Assembly (NCBI RefSeq): GCF_014174215.1
Contig: NZ_JABEQL010000007.1
Span: forward strand, 1 to 64,000
Direction of reading: 5' to 3'
Length of the DNA stretch: 64,000 bases
Source: Gluconacetobacter tumulicola
GTDB lineage: Bacteria > Pseudomonadota > Alphaproteobacteria > Acetobacterales > Acetobacteraceae
Part shown: one piece after another, positions 8,573 through 17,375 of the stretch
Numbering within the stretch: position 1 is the stretch's first letter
How the letters are laid out: each line of letters begins with the position of its first letter
Notes under the pieces: generated by a model
What the model was told of the DNA's origin: nothing
Database searches by the model: none
The model's input: the letters and a program-made list of their open reading frames with translations, nothing else
Translations under genes and position numbers: made by a program

Positions 8573-9478
8573 ATGCCAAAAGAAATTTTTATCCTGCATC
8601 TGTCGGTCATGGAACGGCCAGTGAGGATATTGACGTCGGATCCGGATCTTCTGGCGACGATGGAAGAGGCATATGCAGCCTGGCGTCCGGCAACCCGCAC
8701 GGACGGGGCGCCCATCACGATCGACCTGCACATCATTGATACGGACGCCGGCCTTTCCCATCGCATCGATGTCGACGGGCCCTTTCTGAGCATGAGCGGA
8801 GATGGGATCGACGGATGGGCCGATGCCGGAATTCTTTTCGCGACCTGCAAGGTTCCGAAATATCTGATCGGGCGGCCCGGGCAGCTCGCGGAGGAACTGA
8901 CCGACACATTGCTGCTATTCCTGCTGACCCGCTCGGGACGGACACCGCTCCATGCGGCCGGAATCGCCCTGGGAAACAGGGCGATTCTGCTGACGGGCGC
9001 GAGCGGGAGTGGGAAGAGCACGCTCACCCTCGCTGCAATGAGGCGGGATCTTCGCATTCTTTCCGACGACACCGTGTACATCCAACTGCAGCCTCGCTTG
9101 CGGATTTGGGGCTTTCCGCGCCCGGTTCATGTGTTCCCCGACGATGCGCCAGGGTTCATCGCGGCAACCCGGTTGAGGGGAGGGAAATTGAAGGCGGCGA
9201 TCCCCGCGCCGTTTCCGGCCGAGCCGCCCGTAGCGGACCACCCGGTTGTCGTGGTGCTGGAACGGGGCGAGACAATCCGGATGGACCCTATCGAACCCGC
9301 GATCGCGGCGGCCGCGCTGTCGCGGCTGGAACCCGGTTTCGATCTGCTGGCCCGTGCGTCCGCGAGCGCGGCAAGCGCGATCGTGGCCAGGGGCGCATGG
9401 CGATTGACGCTAGCCCGGGATCCGGACGCGGCGATGGACGCGCTGATCGGGCGGCTGGAACATGATGCAATGAAATAG
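8573..9478 (+). CDS. HPr-kinase-like P-loop protein (HprK-related kinase A type)
   Basis: 301 residues. The P-loop GASGSGKSTLTL starts near residue 142. A second acidic motif, ILSDDTVYIQ (Asp165-Asp166), matches the layout of HPr kinase/phosphorylase catalytic domains. The HprK signature of true HPr kinases is not seen, and no phosphotransferase genes are nearby, so action on HPr is unlikely. Related HprK-like proteins are known in clusters with NTP_transf_5 nucleotidyltransferases and PqqD-like proteins. The nucleotidyltransferase is present at 2716-3960, but I found no PqqD-like gene. The gene is convergent with the operon to its right, with only 5 bp between stops. Confidence 0.8.
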   Translation: MPKEIFILHLSVMERPVRILTSDPDLLATMEEAYAAWRPATRTDGAPITIDLHIIDTDAGLSHRIDVDGPFLSMSGDGIDGWADAGILFATCKVPKYLIGRPGQLAEELTDTLLLFLLTRSGRTPLHAAGIALGNRAILLTGASGSGKSTLTLAAMRRDLRILSDDTVYIQLQPRLRIWGFPRPVHVFPDDAPGFIAATRLRGGKLKAAIPAPFPAEPPVADHPVVVVLERGETIRMDPIEPAIAAAALSRLEPGFDLLARASASAASAIVARGAWRLTLARDPDAAMDALIGRLEHDAMK

Positions 9479-9483
9479 GCCGG

Positions 9484-10962
9484 TCACGTCATGTGCCGGC
9501 GAGCGTAGTCCGCGGCCATGTCGTGCAATCGCTGCAGGGTCTCGGCGATGGGCGGCATCGTGTCCAAAAGCGCCCGCTCCCTCCGGCCGGATAAAGCCGC
9601 GATCTGCGGTAGCAACCCGTCCACATCCGCCAGAACCGCCTGCCGCCGTTCGATCAGGCCAGGGAAGGCGCCGGCCGCCGCCGGGTCGAGAAACAGGGCG
9701 GGAATGCCGAAGGCCGCCGCCTCCACGGCGGCGCCGGAGGCGAGCGAGACCAGCACGTTCACGCGTTCGAGCAGCGCGGTGAGGGGCAGCAGGCAGGCTT
9801 CCTCGACGATAACATTGGGTCTTCGGAGAGCCAGGAGATCGCTATATTCGGCATCCTGCGACGCGGAGGCGGACGGATGGCGGCGTATCCACCAGCGCCA
9901 GCCTGCGGGGGATGCCTCGATATGGCGCGCCAGCTTCTGCCACACCGCGCGGTATCCGCCGATCGGCTGCAATGCCACCAGGATTTCCCGATCGAAGGCC
10001 GGATGCGGACCCGGAGCGGGCACCTTCGCATGGGCGGCGTGCTGCGTATGGCCGCCATGGATCGCCCCGTGCCACGGTGCCCGCGCCCAATCCGCGATCC
10101 GCGCCACATCCTCGGCGCTCCAGCACCAGAACATCGCGGGGAGCGTAGAATAGCCCGATGCCGGAAGGCCGTGCCAGCAATAGGCGCGGTGTCCTTCCTG
10201 CGGGCAGTGCTGGAGATCGACGCACAGGATACCCTCTCGCCGGCAGGCGAGGGCGAAAGCGTGGCCGAGGCCTGCATAATACGTGACCACGAAGGCGATC
10301 CGGGGCCTGACCCTGCGAAGAATGCGCTGAAAGAGCGTGGCCGCGGCAGAGACGGTACGAAATCGCCTGTTCAGCCGCTCGGCATGGAGCGAAGGCGCAC
10401 GCACGCCTTGCTGGTGCAGGAATTCGAGAACCAGAGCATGATCCGGCAGATCGAGAGACCGTGCCGGCCGGAGAGCGCTCGTGAGAGCCGCCGTGAGGGC
10501 CGCGCGGACCGCGACCGTATTGGCGGCATAGGTCGGGCGCAGCCAGGGCAGGCGGTTCAGCCCGCCCGGCTGCATGAGGAAGGTTCCAAGCCCCTGCCTA
10601 TCGAGGGTTGCCATCACCGGTTCGCCGTAGCGGTCGCGCCAGGAGCCCGCGACCCTGTCCAGCGAAACACCGTCGCCGAGCAGGATCGCATCGGCCGGCA
10701 CCGGTCGCGGCTGCCAGTGGCGCAGGTCCTTCCGGCTCTTCCAGACATTGGTGAGCGGGGTGGCGAGGCTCGCGGCGGCGCGGTGGAGGAAAGGCCGGGG
10801 CGGCGGCGCGGTGTTGCCGCCCGAGGCGCCGAACATGTCGAGGAACAGGTCCGTCGCGGCAAGCGGCCAGAGATCGACGTCTCCGCCCCGCCACCGGGCC
10901 ACGTCGAAACGCGCCTCGATCGCCCCGACGAGGCGGCGATGGTTTTGCTGGACGGCATTCAT
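9484..10962 (-). CDS. GT-B-like polysaccharide biosynthesis protein (capsule-synthesis type), function unassigned
   Basis: 492 residues from the ATG at 10962. A GTG at 10974 is in frame and overlaps the upstream stop (GTGA), so it is an equally good coupled start. The N-terminal half has no recognised motif. The C-terminal half resembles a GT-B nucleotide-binding domain: EILVALQPIGGYR, a basic WWIRRHPSAS, and SGAAVEAAAFGIPALFLD. These recall capsule polysaccharide glycosyltransferases or CDP-glycerol-type transferases. No membrane segment is evident. It follows a methyltransferase and the fused oxidoreductase in one operon, suggesting it transfers or processes a sugar made by them. Confidence 0.6.
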   Translation of the reverse strand: MNAVQQNHRRLVGAIEARFDVARWRGGDVDLWPLAATDLFLDMFGASGGNTAPPPRPFLHRAAASLATPLTNVWKSRKDLRHWQPRPVPADAILLGDGVSLDRVAGSWRDRYGEPVMATLDRQGLGTFLMQPGGLNRLPWLRPTYAANTVAVRAALTAALTSALRPARSLDLPDHALVLEFLHQQGVRAPSLHAERLNRRFRTVSAAATLFQRILRRVRPRIAFVVTYYAGLGHAFALACRREGILCVDLQHCPQEGHRAYCWHGLPASGYSTLPAMFWCWSAEDVARIADWARAPWHGAIHGGHTQHAAHAKVPAPGPHPAFDREILVALQPIGGYRAVWQKLARHIEASPAGWRWWIRRHPSASASQDAEYSDLLALRRPNVIVEEACLLPLTALLERVNVLVSLASGAAVEAAAFGIPALFLDPAAAGAFPGLIERRQAVLADVDGLLPQIAALSGRRERALLDTMPPIAETLQRLHDMAADYARRHMT

Positions 10963-10970
10963 CTGGCGTG

Positions 10971-11660
10971 TCACGTGCCGGTGCCCCGTTTCCGGAACCC
11001 GACAGGATAATAGCGCCCGTTTGGAACGAGCAGACCGTTCCGGTCGTAGAGCAGGTCCGTCGCCATCTGATCCGGCCGAGCTTCGAGCACGGCGTCGAAC
11101 GCCGCGGCGGCCGCCGTGTCGGAAAAGCGGAAATTCGTGGTGTGGAGGAAAAGCAGGCCGCCGGGCGCGAGGCAGCGCGAGAAGCCGTCCACGGTGCGCT
11201 CGAAATCGGCGAAACGCATGAGTCTCCCGCTCCGGCGGGCGCGCCTTACGGTCAGGTCGCCATGGCACAGGACGGCGAGGCAGAAAATCGCGTCGTAATG
11301 GCCGGAAGGCTCGGTGCCGGTGTCCGGCGCGGCCTGAAAGCTCAGCCGGTCGTCGTTCAGGCCCCGCGATCGGGCGATGCAGGCGTCGATATTCGCCGGG
11401 TTGATGTCGATTCCTCTGATCGGCGCGTCCGGAAAGCGCTGGCGGAGGCTGAACACCTCATCGCCGCGCGAGCATCCGAAAGACAGCAGGCGCGGGGCCG
11501 GCTTGCCCGCGAGGGCTTCCGCCGCGAAGTCGAACAGCCAGGGATAGCGGTCTGGAAGCGTGAAGGAATAGGGCTGGAAGCGCCCGGCGACCGGCTTGCG
11601 CAGGCGGCGGCGCATGGTGGCGGCGAGAGGCTGCAGCGCGGCCGGGATGAAGGGCCTCAT
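10971..11660 (-). CDS. Class I SAM-dependent methyltransferase
   Basis: 229 residues. Motif I is RLLSFGCSRGDEVFSLRQRF near residues 57-76, followed by IRGIDINPANIDACIARSR (motif II) and YDAIFCLAVLCHGDL. The C-terminal LAPGGLLFLHTTNFRF is the usual post-motif strand. The Cys in place of the common Gly in motif I (FGCSRG) is seen in CheR-like and small-molecule methyltransferases. The ATG overlaps the stop of the fused oxidoreductase gene (ATGA at 11657-11660), and its own stop overlaps the GTG candidate of the next gene. Three genes are thus translationally coupled. The acceptor is unknown. Confidence 0.78.
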   Translation of the reverse strand: MRPFIPAALQPLAATMRRRLRKPVAGRFQPYSFTLPDRYPWLFDFAAEALAGKPAPRLLSFGCSRGDEVFSLRQRFPDAPIRGIDINPANIDACIARSRGLNDDRLSFQAAPDTGTEPSGHYDAIFCLAVLCHGDLTVRRARRSGRLMRFADFERTVDGFSRCLAPGGLLFLHTTNFRFSDTAAAAAFDAVLEARPDQMATDLLYDRNGLLVPNGRYYPVGFRKRGTGT

Positions 11661-13795
11661 GTCATCGTCCGCAGACGGGTCGGGGTGACCAGTCGGACGG
11701 GCGCCCCGCCCAGATGCCGCTCCATCTTGTGCAGCACCTCGGCAAGCGCCCCGGCCCGCAGTTCCTCCGCGCTTCCCGCTATGTGCGAGGTGAGAAACAC
11801 GTTCGGCAGGCGCCGGAGGGGATCGCGCGCGGGCGGAGGCTCGCGATCGAACACGTCGATGCAGGCGAAGATGTCACCGGCTTTCAGGCGGGCGAGCAGC
11901 GCGCCGGGCTCGATCAGCTCCGCGCGGGCCACGTTGATCAGGACCGCACCGGGCCTGAGCCGCGCCAGTTCCGCGCTGCCGAGGAAATGCCTGGTCGCGG
12001 GCGTGAGGCCGCGATGCAGGGAGACGATGTCCGCCGCCAGGGCTTCGCCCAGCGCGACGGGGGTGGCACCCACCGCCCGGATATCCCCGACCGGAGCGTG
12101 TTCGGAAAACACGAGGACCTTCGCGCCCGCAGCGACGAGGCGCACGGCAAGTGCCCGTGCGTTCTCGCCCCAGCCGATCAGTCCCGTGGTCGCACCATGC
12201 AACGCCCGCGTGGGCGTGGACGCGGCCGGCGCGATGCCGTGGAGTGGCCGGGCCTGCCGCCAGCCCCTGCGCAGCAGCGGCTCCAGCCCCATGCGGGCCG
12301 CGATGGGGCGAACCGCCCGTGCCGCCTTCAGGGCGCTTCCCCGCCAGCTATCTGGCTGTACCACGCTTCCCCAGCCTCCGTTGCGCATGAGTTGATGCGA
12401 GACGAAGCCGCGACGGCGGCCGAGGATCGCGAGGCCCAGGACGAATTCGGCGACGTTCTCGGCATAGGTGCGGCTGGCGTTCACGAGCGCCACGTCCCGC
12501 GCGATAAGCGCTTCGGGATTGTGCCGCGCGAAGGAGAGCCCGACGAGGCCGGCAACCCGCAGGTTGGGCATCAGATCGAGGAGCGCGTCCGTCATCACCC
12601 GCGGTCCGGTTCCGATGAGTGCCGCCACGATATCCGGACGCGGTCGGGCCGACTGCAGCACGTCCTCGATCGCCACGATCGGCCGGTCGATGGATGTCGT
12701 GACGCGGCCCAGCGAGAGACCGCGCGCATTGACGACCAGCATGGACCCAGTACCGGAAAGCCCGTCGCCGACAGGTCCGTCTTCGGGAGACCCGTCATCG
12801 GACGGGTCTTCGTCGAACCATCGGGGGACGGCAACAGGCCGGACCGGGGATGTCTCCGGCCAGTCCACCTCACCGCTGAAACCGGCCTCGATCAGTTCGG
12901 CGAGCCTGAGCGACGGGGCGAGCGCCGCGATGCCGTGCGGCGGCTCCGTGCGCTGCGCGATTGCGTCCAGAAACGCGGCATGCTCGGCCGCGAACCCGTC
13001 ATCAAGGCCCGGCATGGGCGTGGTGTGCGTCTGGCCCGCCCTGGCGATGTGCAACGCCTCCTCGTCGATGCGGCAGGTCAGGCCGGCCGCATGGAAGGCA
13101 TATGCCTCCCGCCGCTCGCCTGCGTTGTTGTTGCAGAGGAAGCTGCCCCGCGCGCCGTCGGGCCAGCGCAGGAGCGCAGCGTAGGAGTTGGGCCTGACGC
13201 TGGTGGCGATATGATCGGGGAGGCTGCCGTTTATGAACAGCAGGGCGTCGAGGGCATGAATGCCATTGGCGGTCAGCCAGCTGCTTGCGCCGAAGGGTGG
13301 GGCAACGCCGTGAGATGGCTTGTGGAATACGGCTTCGAGGGAGTGCCAGCCTGCCTTGCCGCCCAGGCGCCGCACTTCGCCCATGGAGCGGTAGAAGCGA
13401 CGGTTGTGCCCGCCACAGGCGACCAGCCCCCGCGCTTGCGCCATTTCGGCCAACCGGCAGGCCGCGGCGTAGTTCGGGGCGATCGGCTTCTCGGCGAAGA
13501 CATGTTTGCCCTGCTCCAGCGCCGCCATGCCCAGCGTGTAGTGCATCCGCGCGTCACCGAAAAGGTAGACGGCATCGACATCCGCGCGTTCAAAGCCGGA
13601 CAGGGCATCGCCGCTGCATCGGGAAAAGCCGAATTTCTGCCGCGCCGCGACGGCGCGCTCTTCCATCACGTCGCAGATCTCGACGAGGGTAAGCCGCCCG
13701 GCGTCGCGCAACTGCGCGAGCCTGGGCAGGTGAAGCAGGCATGACGTTACCCCGGCGCCCACGACGAGTGCGCGGATCGGTGCCGCGTGCGTCAT
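11657..13795 (-). CDS. Fusion: Gfo/Idh/MocA oxidoreductase + D-2-hydroxyacid dehydrogenase
   Basis: 712 residues. Residues 1-320 are a Gfo/Idh/MocA oxidoreductase: the dinucleotide-binding start ALVVGAGVTSCLLHLPRL, the EKP motif in HVFAEKPIAPNY, and ACGGHNRRFYRSM. An Asp/Gly-rich linker follows near residues 325-350. Residues 353-712 are a complete D-isomer 2-hydroxyacid dehydrogenase: LIGWGENARALAVRL, then the catalytic Arg in LINVARAELIEPGALL, Glu in DREPPP and His in LTSHIAGS. Both halves keep their key residues. Each family is normally a separate protein of 310-400 residues. The fusion implies two consecutive NAD(P)-linked steps on one sugar-derived substrate. It is the first gene of a three-gene operon. 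Confidence 0.85.
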   Translation of the reverse strand: MTHAAPIRALVVGAGVTSCLLHLPRLAQLRDAGRLTLVEICDVMEERAVAARQKFGFSRCSGDALSGFERADVDAVYLFGDARMHYTLGMAALEQGKHVFAEKPIAPNYAAACRLAEMAQARGLVACGGHNRRFYRSMGEVRRLGGKAGWHSLEAVFHKPSHGVAPPFGASSWLTANGIHALDALLFINGSLPDHIATSVRPNSYAALLRWPDGARGSFLCNNNAGERREAYAFHAAGLTCRIDEEALHIARAGQTHTTPMPGLDDGFAAEHAAFLDAIAQRTEPPHGIAALAPSLRLAELIEAGFSGEVDWPETSPVRPVAVPRWFDEDPSDDGSPEDGPVGDGLSGTGSMLVVNARGLSLGRVTTSIDRPIVAIEDVLQSARPRPDIVAALIGTGPRVMTDALLDLMPNLRVAGLVGLSFARHNPEALIARDVALVNASRTYAENVAEFVLGLAILGRRRGFVSHQLMRNGGWGSVVQPDSWRGSALKAARAVRPIAARMGLEPLLRRGWRQARPLHGIAPAASTPTRALHGATTGLIGWGENARALAVRLVAAGAKVLVFSEHAPVGDIRAVGATPVALGEALAADIVSLHRGLTPATRHFLGSAELARLRPGAVLINVARAELIEPGALLARLKAGDIFACIDVFDREPPPARDPLRRLPNVFLTSHIAGSAEELRAGALAEVLHKMERHLGGAPVRLVTPTRLRTMT

Positions 13796-13996
13796 GCGTC
13801 GGAGGCCGGGGCCGGGAGGAGTCCGGGATTGCTTGGTGCGTCCATGATGACGTGAGTGGCTTCAGCGCGGGGGAAAGTTCAATTCGGACGACCGGCAGAG
13901 GGCTGTGCGTGCCGCGTGCAGGAATCGGACGGTTGCGATGAACGCGGGGGCGCCGGGAAGGAACTCATCCCAAGATTGAGGGAAGGCAGGCATTGA

Positions 13997-15136
13997 ATGG
14001 ACTGGATGCGTACGCCGATCGCCACTGAAACGAACCTTGGCGACGTGGACCTTCAGTGCGTTCCGGGCGGCGCGCAGCTTCACGCCGAGCTCCCGGAACC
14101 GAGGAACTTCTCGGGCGCTACGATCATGATCACCGGCGGCACAGGCTCATTCGGTTCGACGATTCTGAAGCATTTCCTTGCGTTGTCGGTGGCGGAAGTG
14201 CGGGTGGTGAGCCGGGATGAAAAGAAGCAGGATGAGCAGCGCCGGCGCTTCGCCGACGGCAGGATCAGACATTATGTCGGGGATGTTCGCGACTTCCGCG
14301 TGATGGAAGGCATCTGTCGGGATGTGGATTTCATCTACCATGCCGCGGCGCTGAAGCAGGTGCCGTCCTGCGAGTTCCACCCGATCGAGGCCGTAAACAC
14401 CAACGTGACCGGGACGCAGAACGTGCTGGACGCCGCCATTCGCGCGGGCGTGCAGCGCGTCGTCTGCCTCTCGACCGACAAGGCGGTCTACCCGATCAAC
14501 GCGATGGGAATGTCGAAGGCCCTTATGGAAAAGGTAATGGTCGCGAAGTCGCGCGAGGCATCGGGCAAGCGGACGGTGATAACCGGCACCCGTTACGGCA
14601 ATGTGCTTGCCTCGCGTGGCTCCGTGGTGCCGCTTTTCATGGATCAGGTGCGGCGCGGCCAGCCGATCACCATCACCGATCCGAATATGACGCGCTTTGT
14701 CATGACGCTCGATGAAGCGGTGGAACTCTGCCTGGATGCCTTTCAGTTTGGCGGAAACGGCGAAATTCTGGTCCGCAAAGTTCCTGCCGTGACGATCGAG
14801 AAACTAGCCCAGGCGGTTCTGGAGGTCATGGGGCGGCCAGATCACCCGATCCGCATCATCGGTCCGCGTCATGGCGAGAAGCATTTCGAAACGCTGCTAA
14901 GCCGCGAGGAGATGGCGGTCGCGGAGGACCGGGAGACATATTTCTGTGTCCCGCCGGATAACCGCAACCTGAATTACGACGTGCATTTCAGAAGCGGCAA
15001 ACCATCGGCTGCGCGCCTGGATGATTTCAACTCGCTCAATGCCCGCCTTATGGATGTTTCGGAAATGGCCGCGATGCTGAGGAACCTGCCTTACGTGCAG
15101 GCCTTTCTTGCCGGTGGTGAGCCCGATGCATTCTGA
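13997..15136 (+). CDS. capE: UDP-GlcNAc 4,6-dehydratase/5-epimerase, CapE/WbjB/FnlA type
   Basis: 379 residues. It is an extended short-chain dehydrogenase with TIMITGGTGSFGSTILKHFL as NAD-binding start near residue 42. It also has VVSRDEKKQDEQRRRFADGR and STDKAVYPINAMGMSKALME, in which the usual YxxxK is MxxxK, as in CapE-type enzymes. By family knowledge it converts UDP-GlcNAc to the 4-keto-6-deoxy-L-talo intermediate, the first step to UDP-N-acetyl-L-fucosamine. The N-terminus has about 40 extra residues; an internal start is possible. It begins a rightward operon with capF- and capG-type genes and overlaps capF by 11 bp. Confidence 0.9.
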   Translation: MDWMRTPIATETNLGDVDLQCVPGGAQLHAELPEPRNFSGATIMITGGTGSFGSTILKHFLALSVAEVRVVSRDEKKQDEQRRRFADGRIRHYVGDVRDFRVMEGICRDVDFIYHAAALKQVPSCEFHPIEAVNTNVTGTQNVLDAAIRAGVQRVVCLSTDKAVYPINAMGMSKALMEKVMVAKSREASGKRTVITGTRYGNVLASRGSVVPLFMDQVRRGQPITITDPNMTRFVMTLDEAVELCLDAFQFGGNGEILVRKVPAVTIEKLAQAVLEVMGRPDHPIRIIGPRHGEKHFETLLSREEMAVAEDRETYFCVPPDNRNLNYDVHFRSGKPSAARLDDFNSLNARLMDVSEMAAMLRNLPYVQAFLAGGEPDAF

Positions 15137-16241
15137 AGCGCGGGTCGTTGCGGTAACCGGCGCCGGCGGTTTCATAGGCCGCAATCTCGTCTGGCGCCTG
15201 CGGGAGGCGGGCTATGATGTGCGGATTCTCATGCGGGGCTGCACACAGGCGGAGATCGCGGCCGCGCTGGCGCACGCGGACACGGTCTTCCATCTGGCTG
15301 CCGCCATCAGGCCGCGCGAGCCCGATGAGTTCGACCGGTCCGTGCGCTTCACCCATGCCCTGGCAGCGGAAATAGCGAAGGCGGGACGGTGCCCGCTCGT
15401 GGTCTACAGTTCGTCGCGCAAGATCACCGCGCAGGGGGCTTTCGGCAGCGCGACGAAGGCTTCCGAAGAAGCCCTGTTCCAGCTCGACAGGCGCGGCGAG
15501 GCCGTGGTGGCCGCCTATCGCCTGCCGAACGTCTTCGGGAAATGGGCCAGGCCAAACTATAATTCGTGTGTGGCCACCTTCTGCCACAACCTCGCGCGCG
15601 ATCTTCCGATCAGGATAGACGATCCGAACGCGCCGTTGTCGCTGCTCTATATCGACGATCTGACCGAGCACTGGTGCGGATTGCTGCGGCGGCCAATGGT
15701 CGAAAGCGGCTTTCATGAGGCGGGACCTGTCCATGAGACGACCGTGGGTGAGGTGGCTTCGATTCTGTCGGCCTTCGCCGAAGATCGACGCCTCGGCCGG
15801 ATCGGCGATATGGAATCGCATCTCGAACGGTCGCTTTACGCCACGTTCGTCGCCGCATTGCCGGAATCGGCCTTTACCTATGGGCTGACCGCGCATGCCG
15901 ATCCGCGCGGGAACTTCATGGAGGTCTTCCGGACACAGGCGGCCGGCCAATTCTCGGTGTTCACCTCCGGCCCCGGCGTGATCCGGGGAGGTCATTACCA
16001 CCATTCGAAAGTCGAAAAATTTCTCGTCGTCCATGGGCAGGCCAGGTTCAGATTCCGCAATATTTCGAGCGACGAGCGGTTCGAGGTGAAGGTGAGCGCT
16101 GGAGAGCCCACGATCGTCGAGACGATCCCAGGATGGACGCACGACGTCACCAATGGAGGCGAGGATATGCTGGTCTGCCTGCTATGGGCCAACGAGGCCT
16201 TCGACCCGCTCCGACCCGATACGTATCCGTGTCCGGTATGA
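15126..16241 (+). CDS. capF: CapF/WbjC/FnlB-type reductase with C-terminal cupin domain
   Basis: 371 residues from the ATG at 15126, which is preceded by GGTGGTGAG; an ATG at 15108 is also open. Residues 1-240 are a short-chain dehydrogenase with VTGAGGFIGRNLVWRLREAG and VVYSSSRKITAQG. Residues 255-371 form a cupin with GGHYHHSKVEKFLVVHGQ, whose His residues bind metal. This two-domain layout is characteristic of CapF, which reduces the CapE product to UDP-2-acetamido-2,6-dideoxy-L-talose. The stop overlaps the start of the capG-type gene (ATGA). Confidence 0.92.
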   Translation: MHSEARVVAVTGAGGFIGRNLVWRLREAGYDVRILMRGCTQAEIAAALAHADTVFHLAAAIRPREPDEFDRSVRFTHALAAEIAKAGRCPLVVYSSSRKITAQGAFGSATKASEEALFQLDRRGEAVVAAYRLPNVFGKWARPNYNSCVATFCHNLARDLPIRIDDPNAPLSLLYIDDLTEHWCGLLRRPMVESGFHEAGPVHETTVGEVASILSAFAEDRRLGRIGDMESHLERSLYATFVAALPESAFTYGLTAHADPRGNFMEVFRTQAAGQFSVFTSGPGVIRGGHYHHSKVEKFLVVHGQARFRFRNISSDERFEVKVSAGEPTIVETIPGWTHDVTNGGEDMLVCLLWANEAFDPLRPDTYPCPV

Positions 16242-17365
16242 GGAAGGGCGCGTTGAAGGTCGCGACGGTGGTTGGGACGCGGCCGGAAATCATCCGTCTC
16301 TCCCGCGTGATTCCGGCCCTGGACGAGGCGACCGACCATCTGCTGATCCATACGGGCCAGAATTACGACGATGAACTCAGCGGAATATTCTTTCGCGATC
16401 TCGGCCTGCGCCCTCCCGACCATTTTCTCGGTGTCGGCGGCGGCTCTGCGGCGGAGACGATCGGCAAGGCCATCATCGCCGCCGACGCGGTGTTCGAAGC
16501 GGTAAGGCCGGACGCGATGCTGGTGCTCGGCGACACCAATTCCTGCCTGACGGTCATTCCAGCCAAGCGTCGTCACATTCCGATCTTTCATATGGAAGCG
16601 GGCAATCGCTGCTTCGACCAGCGCGTGCCTGAAGAATTGAACCGGCGCATCGTCGATCACACCGCGGATATCAATCTCCCCTATTCGGGAATCGCGCGCG
16701 ACTATCTGCTGGCGGAGGGCCTGCCGCCGGACCGCGTTGTGAAGACCGGCAGCCCGATGTGGGAAGTGCTGAATCACTATCGCACGAGAATCGAGGCATC
16801 GGATGCGGTCGACCGGCTGGGGCTGCAACCGCACCGGTATTTTCTCGTCAGCGTCCATCGGGAGGAAAACGTCGCGTCCGACCTTCAGATCGCCCGATTG
16901 GTCGAAACGCTGTGCGGCGTCGCGGCCGCTTATGACGAACCGGTTCTCGTCAGCACGCATCCGCGCACCCGCAAGCGGCTGGAAGCGTCGCAGCTTGAAC
17001 TCGACAGGCGCGTCAGGCTGATGAAACCCTTTGGATTCTTCGACTACAATGCCTTGCAGCTCAAGGCTCATGCGGTGCTTTCTGATAGTGGTACCATCAG
17101 CGAGGAATCGTCCATCCTCGGCTTTCCGGCGTTGAACTTGCGGGAGGCGCATGAGCGGCCGGAGGCGATGGAGGAGGCTGCGGTGATGATGACCGGCCTG
17201 CGGCTGGAAAACGTGCTGCGGGGCATCGTCGTTCTCGACCGGCAGGCGGGATGGCGGCCCTCTCTCCCTGCCGATTACGCCGTAACCGACGTTTCCAGGA
17301 AGATGGTACGAATCATTCTGAGCTACACCGATTACGTCCGCCGGAATGTCTGGAAAGAATCATGA
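16238..17365 (+). CDS. capG: UDP-N-acetyl-L-talosamine-type 2-epimerase, CapG/WbjD/FnlC
   Basis: 375 residues from the ATG at 16238. It belongs to the UDP-GlcNAc 2-epimerase fold (GT-B-like): ATVVGTRPEIIRLSRVIPAL, HTGQNYDDELS, FHMEAGNRCFDQRVPEE, SVHREENV, and the late LSDSGTISEESSILGFPALN. The neighbouring capE and capF types make the talose intermediate, so this one very probably performs the last epimerisation to UDP-N-acetyl-L-fucosamine rather than UDP-ManNAc formation. Length and motifs are complete. The next gene starts 10 bp after its stop. Confidence 0.92.
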   Translation: MRKGALKVATVVGTRPEIIRLSRVIPALDEATDHLLIHTGQNYDDELSGIFFRDLGLRPPDHFLGVGGGSAAETIGKAIIAADAVFEAVRPDAMLVLGDTNSCLTVIPAKRRHIPIFHMEAGNRCFDQRVPEELNRRIVDHTADINLPYSGIARDYLLAEGLPPDRVVKTGSPMWEVLNHYRTRIEASDAVDRLGLQPHRYFLVSVHREENVASDLQIARLVETLCGVAAAYDEPVLVSTHPRTRKRLEASQLELDRRVRLMKPFGFFDYNALQLKAHAVLSDSGTISEESSILGFPALNLREAHERPEAMEEAAVMMTGLRLENVLRGIVVLDRQAGWRPSLPADYAVTDVSRKMVRIILSYTDYVRRNVWKES

Positions 17366-17375
17366 CGGTGGCCTC

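Noticed and set aside
2716-9478. A lasso-peptide cluster, because HPr-kinase-like and NTP_transf_5 genes occur in such clusters
   Set aside because: No asparagine-synthetase-like cyclase, transglutaminase-like protease, PqqD-like protein or precursor peptide was found.
11714-13744. A 676-codon plus-strand frame opposite the fused oxidoreductase
   Set aside because: It mirrors the fusion gene; composition is dominated by Gly, Arg, Asp and His and no domain is visible.
11657-13795. Two separate genes instead of a fusion
   Set aside because: The frame is continuous through the linker and the second half begins without a start codon or ribosome site at a suitable place.
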